DNA of 64,000 nucleotides from Flavobacteriaceae bacterium. GTDB lineage: Bacteria; Bacteroidota; Bacteroidia; Flavobacteriales; Flavobacteriaceae. The stretch spans positions 590,321 to 654,320 of the forward strand of contig CP031964.1 in NCBI GenBank assembly GCA_003443635.1. The letters are read 5' to 3'. Positions 1 through 8,010 of this stretch are shown here, in pieces (the stretch's first letter is position 1; the number at the start of each line of letters is the position of its first letter). Made by a program: the position numbers and the translations under genes. The notes below the pieces were generated by a model that saw only the letters and a list, made by a program, of their open reading frames with translations, did not search any database and had not been told where the DNA came from.

Positions 1-1928
1 CTAAGTCAACTGGAGAAGGACGTTTTGGTAACTGGCTAGCTAATGCAAACGATTGGAATTTATCACGCTCACGCTACTGGGGAATTCCATTACCTATCTG
101 GAGAGCAGAAGATGGAAAAGAAGAAATATGTATTGGATCTGTTAAAGAGCTAAAAACTGAAATGGAAAAAGCAGTTTCAGCAGGTATTTTAAAAGCAGAT
201 ATTTTTTCTGATTTTGAAGTTGGCAATATGTCTGAAGAAAATTATGATAAGATTGATCTTCATAAAAATATTGTAGATCAAATTACATTAGTATCACCTT
301 CAGGTCAACCAATGAAACGTGAAAGCGACCTAATCGATGTTTGGTTTGATTCTGGTTCAATGCCTTATGCACAGTGGCATTACCCATTTGAGAATAAAGA
401 GTTAATTGACGATAAAAAATCGTTTCCAGCAGATTTTATTGCTGAAGGAGTAGACCAAACAAGAGGGTGGTTTTATACACTTCATGCTATTGCAACAATG
501 GTATTTGATTCTGTAGCTTATAAAAATGTTGTGTCTAATGGATTAGTATTAGATAAAAACGGACAGAAAATGTCTAAACGCTTAGGGAATGCTACAGATC
601 CATTTGAAACTCTAGAGAAATACGGAGCAGATGCTACACGTTGGTATATGATTGCTAATGCTAATCCGTGGGATAATTTAAAGTTTGATGTAGATGGAAT
701 TGAAGAAGTGAAACGTAAATTTTTTGGAACACTTTACAATACATATTCATTTTTTACACTATACGCTAACATTGATAAATTTAGTTATAATGAGGCTGAT
801 ATTCCGTTAAACGAAAGACCAGAAATTGATCGCTGGATTCTTTCAGAATTAAATACATTAATTCAAAAGGTAGATGTATTTTATGCTGAATACGAACCTA
901 CAAAAGCAGCGCGTGTAATTTCAGAATTTACCCAAGAATATTTAAGTAACTGGTATGTACGTTTAAGTAGAAGGCGTTTTTGGAAAGGTGATTATCAAAA
1001 AGATAAAATTTCTGCTTACCAAACCCTATACACTTGTATGTTAACGATTGCAAAATTGGGAGCACCAATTGCGCCATTTTTTATGGATAGGTTGTATCAG
1101 GATTTGACTAAAACCACACAAAGTGAAAATTTTGAAAGTGTACATTTAGCAGAGTTTCCAATTGCTGATAAATCCTATATAGATAAAAGCTTAGAACGAA
1201 AAATGAAGAGTGCGCAAACAATTTCTTCATTAGTATTGTCGTTAAGAGCTAAGGAAAAGATTAAAGTAAGACAACCACTTCAAAAAATCATGATTCCTGT
1301 AGATAATGCTTCTCAAAAAGAAGAAATATTAGCGGTTTCAGATTTAATTAAAAGTGAAGTTAATGTAAAAGAAGTAGAATTATTAGAAGATGCTTCAGAT
1401 ATTTTAATAAAACAAATTAAACCTAATTTTAAAACACTAGGACCTCGTTTTGGCAAGGATATGAAAGTGATTGCTAATAATATTAATGCATTCACTTCAG
1501 CTGATATTAAAAAAATTGAGCAGACAGGTAGTTTGGATGTTGATATTAATGGAAAAAATATTACTTTAGAGCTTTCGGATGTAGAAATTACATCTCAAGA
1601 TATAGAAGGTTGGCTTGTTGCAAATGAAGGTGCTTTAACTGTAGCTTTAGATGTAACTTTAACAGACGACTTACGAAAAGAAGGTATAGCAAGAGAACTT
1701 GTTAATCGTATTCAAAATTTACGTAAGGACTCAGGGTTTGAAGTGACTGATAGAATAGATGTTACATTACAGAATGATAATCACATTATGACTGCTGTTG
1801 AAGCTAATATCGATTATATTAAAACAGAAACGCTAACCGAAGAACTAGAAATTATTGATAATGTAAGCAATGGTATTGAGGTCGCTTTTGATGATATAAA
1901 TACTAAATTGTTTATTCAAAAACATTAA
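1..1928 (+). CDS. ileS: Isoleucine--tRNA ligase, 5'-truncated by window edge
   Basis: Class I aminoacyl-tRNA synthetase that charges tRNA-Ile in the cytoplasm. The frame is open from the left edge (first full codon at 3), so the gene starts outside the window and about 641 residues are visible. The visible part begins within the catalytic/editing region (RYWGIPLPIW), continues through DVWFDSGS and GVDQTRGWF, and carries the KMSKRLGN signature near base 568. An anticodon-binding helical domain (WILSELN, LSNWYVRLSRRRFW) and the long C-terminal region follow, as usual for the large bacteroidete enzyme. It is followed after 4 bases by a DksA-like gene, so the two are probably cotranscribed. Identification is secure; only the N-terminus is missing. 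Confidence 0.97.
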   Translation, partial: KSTGEGRFGNWLANANDWNLSRSRYWGIPLPIWRAEDGKEEICIGSVKELKTEMEKAVSAGILKADIFSDFEVGNMSEENYDKIDLHKNIVDQITLVSPSGQPMKRESDLIDVWFDSGSMPYAQWHYPFENKELIDDKKSFPADFIAEGVDQTRGWFYTLHAIATMVFDSVAYKNVVSNGLVLDKNGQKMSKRLGNATDPFETLEKYGADATRWYMIANANPWDNLKFDVDGIEEVKRKFFGTLYNTYSFFTLYANIDKFSYNEADIPLNERPEIDRWILSELNTLIQKVDVFYAEYEPTKAARVISEFTQEYLSNWYVRLSRRRFWKGDYQKDKISAYQTLYTCMLTIAKLGAPIAPFFMDRLYQDLTKTTQSENFESVHLAEFPIADKSYIDKSLERKMKSAQTISSLVLSLRAKEKIKVRQPLQKIMIPVDNASQKEEILAVSDLIKSEVNVKEVELLEDASDILIKQIKPNFKTLGPRFGKDMKVIANNINAFTSADIKKIEQTGSLDVDINGKNITLELSDVEITSQDIEGWLVANEGALTVALDVTLTDDLRKEGIARELVNRIQNLRKDSGFEVTDRIDVTLQNDNHIMTAVEANIDYIKTETLTEELEIIDNVSNGIEVAFDDINTKLFIQKH

Positions 1929-1932
1929 AACT

Positions 1933-2313
1933 ATGGCAATGGAATCTAAAAACAGATATTCTGATGCGAATTTAGCAGAGTTTAAAGAGTTAATATTAGA
2001 AAAGATAGAGAAAGCACAACATGATTTAGATCTTATTAAGAGTGCTTATATGAACGATCATAATAATGGTACTGAAGATACGTCTCCTACATTTAAAGCA
2101 TTTGACGAAGGTAGTGCAGTTATGAGTAAAGAGTCTAATTCGCAGTTAGCAATTCGTCAAGAAAAATTTATTCGTGATTTAAAAAACGCACTAATTCGTA
2201 TCGAGAATAAAACTTATGGTGTTTGTCGTGTAACAGGGAAATTAATAAATAAAGAGCGTTTAAAATTAGTGCCTCATGCAACTTTAAGTATCGAAGCAAA
2301 AAATATGCAATAA
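1933..2313 (+). CDS. DksA/TraR-family protein with degenerate zinc finger
   Basis: 126-residue protein of the DksA/TraR family, whose members bind RNA polymerase through its secondary channel. The N-terminal two thirds are helical and charged, as in the DksA coiled coil, with an acidic/serine stretch around residues 45-65. The C-terminus YGVCRVTGKLINKERL has the family zinc-finger frame, but only Cys98 of the four expected cysteines remains; the partner position is Thr101 and the second pair is absent. The fold may therefore form without zinc. The gene follows ileS by 4 bases and ends before a clear terminator, so it is the last gene of that transcript. A role in transcription control is inferred from the family only. 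Confidence 0.85.
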   Translation: MAMESKNRYSDANLAEFKELILEKIEKAQHDLDLIKSAYMNDHNNGTEDTSPTFKAFDEGSAVMSKESNSQLAIRQEKFIRDLKNALIRIENKTYGVCRVTGKLINKERLKLVPHATLSIEAKNMQ

Positions 2314-2344
2314 ATATTAATTACAATTATTTGTCACAATATAA

Positions 2345-2378
2345 AAAGCGTCTCAATTTTGTTATTGGGACGTTTTTA
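2345..2378 (+). terminator. Rho-independent terminator after dksA-like gene
   Basis: Inverted repeat CGTCTCAAT (2349-2357) and ATTGGGACG (2364-2372), one G-U pair, six-base loop, flanked by AAAA and followed by TTTTT. It lies 30 bases after the DksA-like stop codon and ends the ileS-dksA transcript. Confidence 0.85.
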
Positions 2379-2397
2379 TTTTAAAATATAAAACAAA

Positions 2398-3018
2398 CTG
2401 AAACAACTTGTTTACATACTAGTTTTAATTTACACAATTCAATTACAAGCTCAAAAAATGATTGAAAAATCAATTTCAGGACAAGGAATTGAAACTATAC
2501 AAATTGATGGTAACTCTGTTTTTAAAATAAATATTGTCACAGATAAAACAGATGCTATTTCTATAAAAATGAAATCTGAAGGAGAGTTAAGTAGTGATAT
2601 TATTTTAAGTACACGTAGTGAAAATAAAACATTATTTATATCAAGTAAATTGCAACCTTTATTTGTGAGTGCTAATGATAAATTAAGCGCTCATAAAATA
2701 ATAGCAACCACACTAGATATTATTATTCCTAGGAATTTAATGCTTTATGTAAAAAGCGATATCGCTACGGTAAAAGCTTTAGGACAATTTACTATTATTG
2801 AAGTAGAACTAATTAATGGTAATTGTATACTTGATGAATTTAAAGGAGATGCAATTATTAATACTATTAGTGGTTATATAAAAGTAAACACTAATAATGC
2901 TAAAATTAGTGCATATACTAAAAACGGGATTATAACTACAAGTGTGTTAGATAATGGAGATTATTTGTTAAAACTGAATTCTATCAACGGAGACATAGCT
3001 GTAGTAAAAACAGAATAA
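2398..3018 (+). CDS. Head-GIN domain protein (DUF2807), exported; probable CTG start
   Basis: Protein of the 'putative auto-transporter adhesin, head GIN domain' family: repeated short beta strands with G-I/N turns (GIETIQIDGN, NTISGYIKVN, NSINGDIAVV), expected to be a beta-solenoid exported to the periplasm or surface. The first ATG is at 2458, but the frame upstream is open back to a TAA at 2389. It encodes a good signal peptide if read from CTG at 2398: (M)KQLVYILVLIYTIQLQAQ, with the A-Q end usual for flavobacterial exported proteins. No ATG, GTG or TTG exists in that stretch, so CTG is the likely start, giving 206 residues. Starting at 2458 would leave an exported-family protein without a signal. 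Function unknown. Confidence 0.7.
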   Translation: MKQLVYILVLIYTIQLQAQKMIEKSISGQGIETIQIDGNSVFKINIVTDKTDAISIKMKSEGELSSDIILSTRSENKTLFISSKLQPLFVSANDKLSAHKIIATTLDIIIPRNLMLYVKSDIATVKALGQFTIIEVELINGNCILDEFKGDAIINTISGYIKVNTNNAKISAYTKNGIITTSVLDNGDYLLKLNSINGDIAVVKTE

Positions 3019-3055
3019 TATGATTATTTTCGCTCACTTATTATTAAGATAATAT

Positions 3056-3700
3056 ATGTCATTAAAAAAAGCATCTATCATTATTATTTTGGTTTTATTA
3101 GTAGACCAAGCTTCTAAAATTTATATTAAAACACATTTTCAATTAGGAGAAGATGTACGTGTTTTTAGTTGGTTTCAGATATTATTTGTCGAAAATGATG
3201 GTATGGCTTGGGGGGCAAAACTAAGTGATTTTACATCTTTTATTTCTGATAGAACTGCAAAAGTAATTTTAACTGTATTTAGATTGATTGCTATTATAGG
3301 GATAGGATATTGGTTACTTAAATCTGTTAAAAATAATGCTCCAAAAATTCTTGTTGTTGCGATCGCTTTAATTTTTTCTGGAGCTCTAGGGAATATAATA
3401 GATTCTGTATTTTATGGTGTTTTGTTTGACGACAGTTTTGGGCAAATAGCATCATTTTTACCAGAAGAGGGGGGTTATGACGGATTGTTATTTGGCAATG
3501 TTGTAGATATGTTGCATTTTCCGATGTGGAGTGGTGTATTTCCTGAATGGATGCCATTTTGGGGAGGAAAAGCATTTACTTTTTTTGAACCTGTATTTAA
3601 TATAGCAGATATGGCTATTAGTACTGGTGTTGGAATGTTACTAGTATTTAATAGGAAAGCGTTTCCAAAAGAAAAGAAAATTGATGTTGAAACAATTTAA
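3056..3700 (+). CDS. lspA: Lipoprotein signal peptidase (signal peptidase II)
   Basis: Inner-membrane aspartyl protease that removes the signal peptide from diacylglyceryl-prolipoproteins. Four hydrophobic segments are visible. Family motifs include VDQASKIY near residue 17, VENDGMAWG near 50, and the two catalytic-aspartate motifs GNVVDMLHFP and FNIADMAI. At 214 residues it is longer than the E. coli enzyme (about 165) because of a loop near residues 120-150, which is usual in Bacteroidetes. Many lipoproteins in this window (both PstS proteins, OmpA-like, DUF5689, M23) would be its substrates. Its stop codon overlaps the stop of the convergent gene at 3697 by four bases. Confidence 0.95.
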   Translation: MSLKKASIIIILVLLVDQASKIYIKTHFQLGEDVRVFSWFQILFVENDGMAWGAKLSDFTSFISDRTAKVILTVFRLIAIIGIGYWLLKSVKNNAPKILVVAIALIFSGALGNIIDSVFYGVLFDDSFGQIASFLPEEGGYDGLLFGNVVDMLHFPMWSGVFPEWMPFWGGKAFTFFEPVFNIADMAISTGVGMLLVFNRKAFPKEKKIDVETI

Positions 3701-4260
3701 AATCTATATACCTTTTTTGGAGTTACACAATAATCCAAAGCCACATCATTAACTTGAATACCATCAATTTTAGATTCTGCTTCAAAAAAAGATAGCCCTA
3801 TTTTAAGAGTTTTTGATTTACAGGAATTTAAAAAATTGTCATAAAATCCTTTCCCATAGCCAACACGATTTCCACTAATGTCAAAAGCGAGTAAAGGTAT
3901 AAAAACAACTTCTATTTTATCATCATTAATTTCTATCCCATCCTTTGGTTCTGGAATACCCCAGCTATTTATTTTAATTATAGTGTTATCTGTTAAAAGA
4001 TAGTTAGTAAGTGTATTGGTTTTAAAATTGCTTTTAGAAATCACTATGTTTTTATCTTTTCCAGAAAGAATGTTTAGAATATAATCGGTATTAATTTCTT
4101 TATGAGCTTCAATACTTAAGAAGATATGGTAAAACGAGAATTCCCAAATAGGAAGCTGCAATAATTGATTTGCAATTGATAAGCTTAAATCTTCAATGTT
4201 ATCGTTATTGAAATCCTTTCGTAGGGCTTTATATTTATCTCGAAGTTTAGTTTTTATCAT
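3697..4260 (-). CDS. 5-formyltetrahydrofolate cyclo-ligase
   Basis: Converts 5-formyl-THF to 5,10-methenyl-THF with ATP (MTHFS family). The N-terminus MIKTKLRDKYKALRKDF is the usual basic helix; the family signature appears as VFIPLLAFDISGNRVGYGKGFYDNFL, a substrate and nucleotide binding segment. I chose ATG at 4260 (188 codons) rather than 4293, because the extra residues do not fit the family N-terminus. This start overlaps the upstream hydrolase gene by 14 bases, indicating translational coupling in a three-gene minus-strand operon. The C-terminus converges on lspA. Confidence 0.93.
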   Translation of the reverse strand: MIKTKLRDKYKALRKDFNNDNIEDLSLSIANQLLQLPIWEFSFYHIFLSIEAHKEINTDYILNILSGKDKNIVISKSNFKTNTLTNYLLTDNTIIKINSWGIPEPKDGIEINDDKIEVVFIPLLAFDISGNRVGYGKGFYDNFLNSCKSKTLKIGLSFFEAESKIDGIQVNDVALDYCVTPKKVYRF

Positions 4261-5230
4261 TAGCAATTTGGGTTGATATATGAAAAAGAGCATCTCCTTG
4301 ATGTACTATTGGAGCTTCGTTTATATTAAAAATATACCCTGAATTTCCAGCTTTTACATAATAGTGAAATTTTCCGAAAGGATCTGTAATATGCCCAATC
4401 ACTTCATTTTTTTCAACTAAAGTATTTAATTTTGCTGTAGCACGAAACATACCTGAATGTCTTGCACGAATCCAACGGCTTTCAGAAATAAACGTACACT
4501 CTTTTTTGGGCTTTGATATTTTAAATTTTGTGCTGAGCATTTCTAAATGATGTAATACACGTTTTGCCCCATTAACTCCTGTATTTGTAACGGTATCATC
4601 AAAATTAAAAGATTTACCACCTTCGAATAAAAGCATAGGAATCCCCAGTTTATAACACGTACTTCTAAATGATTTATTTAAGTTTTTAGAATATAATACA
4701 AATGGCGCTCCAAAAGTAGTGGCTAACTCCTTAAGTACAGGTTCTTCTTTTATAATTCTAATATGAGCTGCATTAAATCTATCGGCACTACCTGTATGAT
4801 AATCTATAATTAAATCTACTTGAGGTATGATTTCGTTAATTAATTTATAAGCTACTTGACTAGCCAAAGAACCTTTTTTACTTCCAGGGAAGACACGATT
4901 TAAATCACGTCCATCAGGAAACTCTCGAGACATATTTAAAAACCCCAGCATATTAATTACTGGTATACAAATAATAGTTCCTTTTTTGGGTTTGTTAATT
5001 CCTTTAGCTATAATTTGTCTTACAATTTCGACACCATTTACTTCATCACCATGAATTCCTGCAGTAAATAGAACAATTGGCCCTGATTTTTTAGAACGCT
5101 CTATAATTACCGGAACGTCAACCATTGTTTGAGTGTGTAATTTGGCAACATTAAAGTTGATTTCACGACGTTCGCCAAGAGCAATCGTTTCTCCAAGTAT
5201 ATGAAGTATATCTGTTTTTGGGCTTGTCAT
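4247..5230 (-). CDS. Succinylglutamate desuccinylase/aspartoacylase-family zinc hydrolase
   Basis: Zinc carboxypeptidase fold (M14-like, AstE/AspA group). The zinc motif is GIHGDEVNG near residue 60 (His and Glu ligands), with a third His in IDYHTGSADRFN. The substrate-binding stretch SREFPDGRDLNRVFPGS is also typical. The C-terminal third (RHSGMFRATAKLN to HITDPFG) is the beta-barrel domain of the family. Its ATG overlaps the stop codon of the RimK-like gene (TAATG), so the two are coupled. In this pairing the hydrolase could remove or process residues added by the ligase; this is inference from context. The true substrate is unknown. Confidence 0.88.
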   Translation of the reverse strand: MTSPKTDILHILGETIALGERREINFNVAKLHTQTMVDVPVIIERSKKSGPIVLFTAGIHGDEVNGVEIVRQIIAKGINKPKKGTIICIPVINMLGFLNMSREFPDGRDLNRVFPGSKKGSLASQVAYKLINEIIPQVDLIIDYHTGSADRFNAAHIRIIKEEPVLKELATTFGAPFVLYSKNLNKSFRSTCYKLGIPMLLFEGGKSFNFDDTVTNTGVNGAKRVLHHLEMLSTKFKISKPKKECTFISESRWIRARHSGMFRATAKLNTLVEKNEVIGHITDPFGKFHYYVKAGNSGYIFNINEAPIVHQGDALFHISTQIANDKN

Positions 5231-6105
5231 TAATTTCTGTTTCTTTCTATAAATGTGATAATACTACGTGCTATATTTTTATCAGTAGCAGTTTCAATAC
5301 CCTCTAATCCTGGTGTAGAATTTACTTCTAAAATTAATGGACCTCTTTCAGATTGCAGCATGTCTACACCACAAACAGGTAATTTTAGTGCTCTAGCTGC
5401 TTTTATGGCAAGTTTTAATTCAGACTCGCTTAATCGTACATAATCTGCTGTACCACCACGATGTAAGTTAGAACGAAACTCTCCTTCTCTAGCTTGCCGT
5501 TTCATTGCACCTACAACTTGTCCGTCAACAATTAAAGCTCTCAAATCAGAACCTTTAGCTTCATCAATATATTCTTGTACAACTACTCGAGCTTGTAATC
5601 CATTAAATGCTTCCAGAACAGATTCTGCAGCATTTTTAGTTTCTGCTAATACTACACCTAAACCTTGTGTGCCTTCTAATAACTTTATAATTACTGGAGT
5701 TCCACCTACTTGGGCAATAGCTTGCTCTACATCTCGAGAGTAATTTGTAAATACTGTTTTTGGCATACCAACCCCAGCTTTAGTTAATCGCTGTAAACTC
5801 CTTAGTTTATCACGCGACCTTATAATAGCTTCAGATGTAGCAATGGTAAATACATTCATCATTTCAAATTGTCTTACTACAGCACAGCCATAAAAGGTAA
5901 CGGAAGCACCTATTCTTGGTATAATAGCATCAATATCGTTTAAGTAACGCCCTTTATAAAAAATGGTAGGCTTTTCTTTCTCAATAATTAAATCACATTT
6001 AAGCGGATCAATGACCTCAATATTATGGCCGCGATTTTCTCCTTCTTCGATGAGTCGTCTTGTAGAATATAAGTTCTCGTTACGAGAGAGAATAACAATG
6101 TTCAT
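5230..6105 (-). CDS. rimK: RimK-like ATP-grasp ligase (ribosomal protein S6 glutamate ligase type)
   Basis: ATP-grasp enzyme of 291 residues. The N-terminal pre-ATP-grasp domain ([18 protein letters not shown] to [16 protein letters not shown]) is followed by the ATP-grasp core: [14 protein letters not shown], the nucleotide loop, and [27 protein letters not shown]. The C-terminal metal-binding motif is [17 protein letters not shown]. RimK adds glutamates to the C-terminus of ribosomal protein S6 in E. coli; related enzymes act on other acceptors, so the substrate here is inferred. It is the first gene of a coupled operon with the AspA-like hydrolase and the folate cyclo-ligase, and it is divergent from uvrC with 88 bases between the genes. 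Confidence 0.9.
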   Translation of the reverse strand: MNIVILSRNENLYSTRRLIEEGENRGHNIEVIDPLKCDLIIEKEKPTIFYKGRYLNDIDAIIPRIGASVTFYGCAVVRQFEMMNVFTIATSEAIIRSRDKLRSLQRLTKAGVGMPKTVFTNYSRDVEQAIAQVGGTPVIIKLLEGTQGLGVVLAETKNAAESVLEAFNGLQARVVVQEYIDEAKGSDLRALIVDGQVVGAMKRQAREGEFRSNLHRGGTADYVRLSESELKLAIKAARALKLPVCGVDMLQSERGPLILEVNSTPGLEGIETATDKNIARSIITFIERNRN

Positions 6106-6180
6106 ATCACTTAATAGAGAAAATTACTCTTGCAAGATACTAAAAAAGGGATACGATTTTTACAATACTAAGATTTAATC

Positions 6181-6188
6181 TACCTTTG
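6181..6188 (+). promoter_or_regulatory. -7 box of uvrC promoter, leaderless arrangement
   Basis: TACCTTTG matches the Bacteroidetes -7 consensus TAnnTTTG exactly. Its last base is 5 bases before the uvrC ATG at 6194, so transcription should start at or within a base or two of the start codon. Confidence 0.6.
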
Positions 6189-6193
6189 GTTTA

Positions 6194-7987
6194 ATGAACG
6201 AAACACCTTTAGATATTCAACTAAAAACCTTGCCAAATTCGCCAGGGGTATATCAGTATTTTGATGCAAATAATACTATTATTTATGTTGGAAAAGCAAA
6301 GAATTTAAAGAAACGTGTAAGCTCATATTTTACAAAAACACATGAAAATGGTAAAACTAGGGTTCTTGTAAAAAAAATAGCACTTATAAAGCACATTGTT
6401 GTTGACACTGAAACAGATGCATTGTTATTAGAGAATAACCTTATTAAAAAGTATCAACCACGATATAATGTATTACTTAAAGACGATAAGTCATACCCAT
6501 GGATTTGTATTAAAAAAGAACGCTTTCCAAGAGTGTTTCAAACACGTCGATTTATTAAAGATGGTTCAGAGTATTTTGGCCCTTATACTAGTGTAAAAAC
6601 TGTACATACGTTACTTGATTTAATTAGAGGGCTGTATGCATTACGGACATGTAATTATGATTTGTCTAATGAAAAAGTAACTTCTAAAAAATATAAGGTG
6701 TGTTTAGAATATCATTTGGGGAATTGTAAAGGAGCATGTGAGAATCTAGAAACAGAACAATCTTATGACGAAAATATAAAAGCTATAAAGGCTATTTTAA
6801 AAGGAAATTTTAAAGATTCTTTACTTCAGTTTAAAAATCAAATGAAATGGTTAGCCGAAGAAATGCGATTTGAAGAAGCTCAAAAAGTAAAAGAAAAAAT
6901 AGAAATTTTAGAAAATTATCAAGCAAAATCTACCATTGTAAATCCTAAGATTAGTAATGTAGATGTATTTTCTATTGTTAGTGATGAAAGCTATGCTTAC
7001 ATAAATTTTTTACAATTATCGTATGGATCTATTATTCGTTCTCATACATTAGAGATTAGAAAAAAATTAGAAGAAACGGATAAGGAATTGCTTGAACTTG
7101 CAATAACTGAAATACGACAACGTTTCAATTCTAGATCCAAAGAAATTTATGTGCCATTTATAGTTAATTTAGGAGATAATTTAAAAATAACGATTCCTAA
7201 GCTAGGAGATAAAAAGCATATTTTAGGTTTATCTATTAGAAATGCAAAATACTATCGATTAGAGCGTTTAAAACAAGTAAAAATAACAGATCCAGATAGA
7301 CATGTAAAACGTATTATGACTCAGATGAAATCTGATTTACGATTAAATGAAGAACCTAGACATATTGAGTGTTTTGATAACTCAAATATACAAGGAACTA
7401 ATCCGGTAGCGGCATGTGTAGTTTTTAAGAATGGAAAACCCAGTAAAAAGGATTATCGCCATTTTAATATTAAAACTGTAGAAGGCCCCGATGATTTTGC
7501 GTCGATGGAAGAAGTTGTTTTTAGGCGTTATAAACGCTTGCTAGATGAAGAGAAATCATTACCACAATTAATTGTTATAGATGGAGGAAAAGGGCAACTA
7601 TCATCAGCTTTAAAAAGCCTAGATGCTCTTAATTTAAGAGGGAAAATTGCAATTGTTGGAATTGCAAAACGTTTAGAAGAATTATTTTACCCAGAAGACC
7701 CAATTCCGTTATATTTGGATAAAAAAAGTGAAACTTTAAAAATTGTACAGCAGCTTCGTAACGAAGCACATCGTTTTGGGATAGAGCATCATCGTAATAG
7801 ACGAAGTAAAAGTGCATTGAATACAGAGTTAGAAACGATTCCAGGAATTGGAGAAAAAACAATAGTAGATTTGTTGAAACATTTTAAATCTGTTAAACGC
7901 GTATCTTATGCAAAACTAGATGAGTTAGAAGATGTAGTAGGTTTTTCTAGAGCACAAAAAATATATAACTATTATAATAAAACTTAA
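6194..7987 (+). CDS. uvrC: UvrABC system protein C (excinuclease subunit)
   Basis: Makes both incisions in nucleotide excision repair. Of 597 residues, the GIY-YIG nuclease domain is at about 12-90 (GVYQYFDANNTIIYVGKAKN). The UVR motif that contacts UvrB is near 215-240 (MKWLAEEMRFEEAQKVKEKI), and the RNase H-like C-terminal nuclease lies at about 370-520 (ECFDNSNIQGTNPVAACVVF, VIDGGKGQL). A helix-hairpin-helix region ends the protein (IPGIGEKTIVDLLKHF). Length and order are normal. A strict -7 box almost touches the start codon, suggesting a leaderless mRNA. The patatin gene follows after 23 bases, probably in the same transcript. Confidence 0.97.
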   Translation: MNETPLDIQLKTLPNSPGVYQYFDANNTIIYVGKAKNLKKRVSSYFTKTHENGKTRVLVKKIALIKHIVVDTETDALLLENNLIKKYQPRYNVLLKDDKSYPWICIKKERFPRVFQTRRFIKDGSEYFGPYTSVKTVHTLLDLIRGLYALRTCNYDLSNEKVTSKKYKVCLEYHLGNCKGACENLETEQSYDENIKAIKAILKGNFKDSLLQFKNQMKWLAEEMRFEEAQKVKEKIEILENYQAKSTIVNPKISNVDVFSIVSDESYAYINFLQLSYGSIIRSHTLEIRKKLEETDKELLELAITEIRQRFNSRSKEIYVPFIVNLGDNLKITIPKLGDKKHILGLSIRNAKYYRLERLKQVKITDPDRHVKRIMTQMKSDLRLNEEPRHIECFDNSNIQGTNPVAACVVFKNGKPSKKDYRHFNIKTVEGPDDFASMEEVVFRRYKRLLDEEKSLPQLIVIDGGKGQLSSALKSLDALNLRGKIAIVGIAKRLEELFYPEDPIPLYLDKKSETLKIVQQLRNEAHRFGIEHHRNRRSKSALNTELETIPGIGEKTIVDLLKHFKSVKRVSYAKLDELEDVVGFSRAQKIYNYYNKT

Positions 7988-8010
7988 ATAGAATTCGGCT
8001 AACATATCAA

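Noticed and set aside
162..164. ATG at 162 as start of the first gene
   Set aside because: The frame is open to the left edge and encodes IleS catalytic-domain residues before this ATG, so it is an internal methionine.
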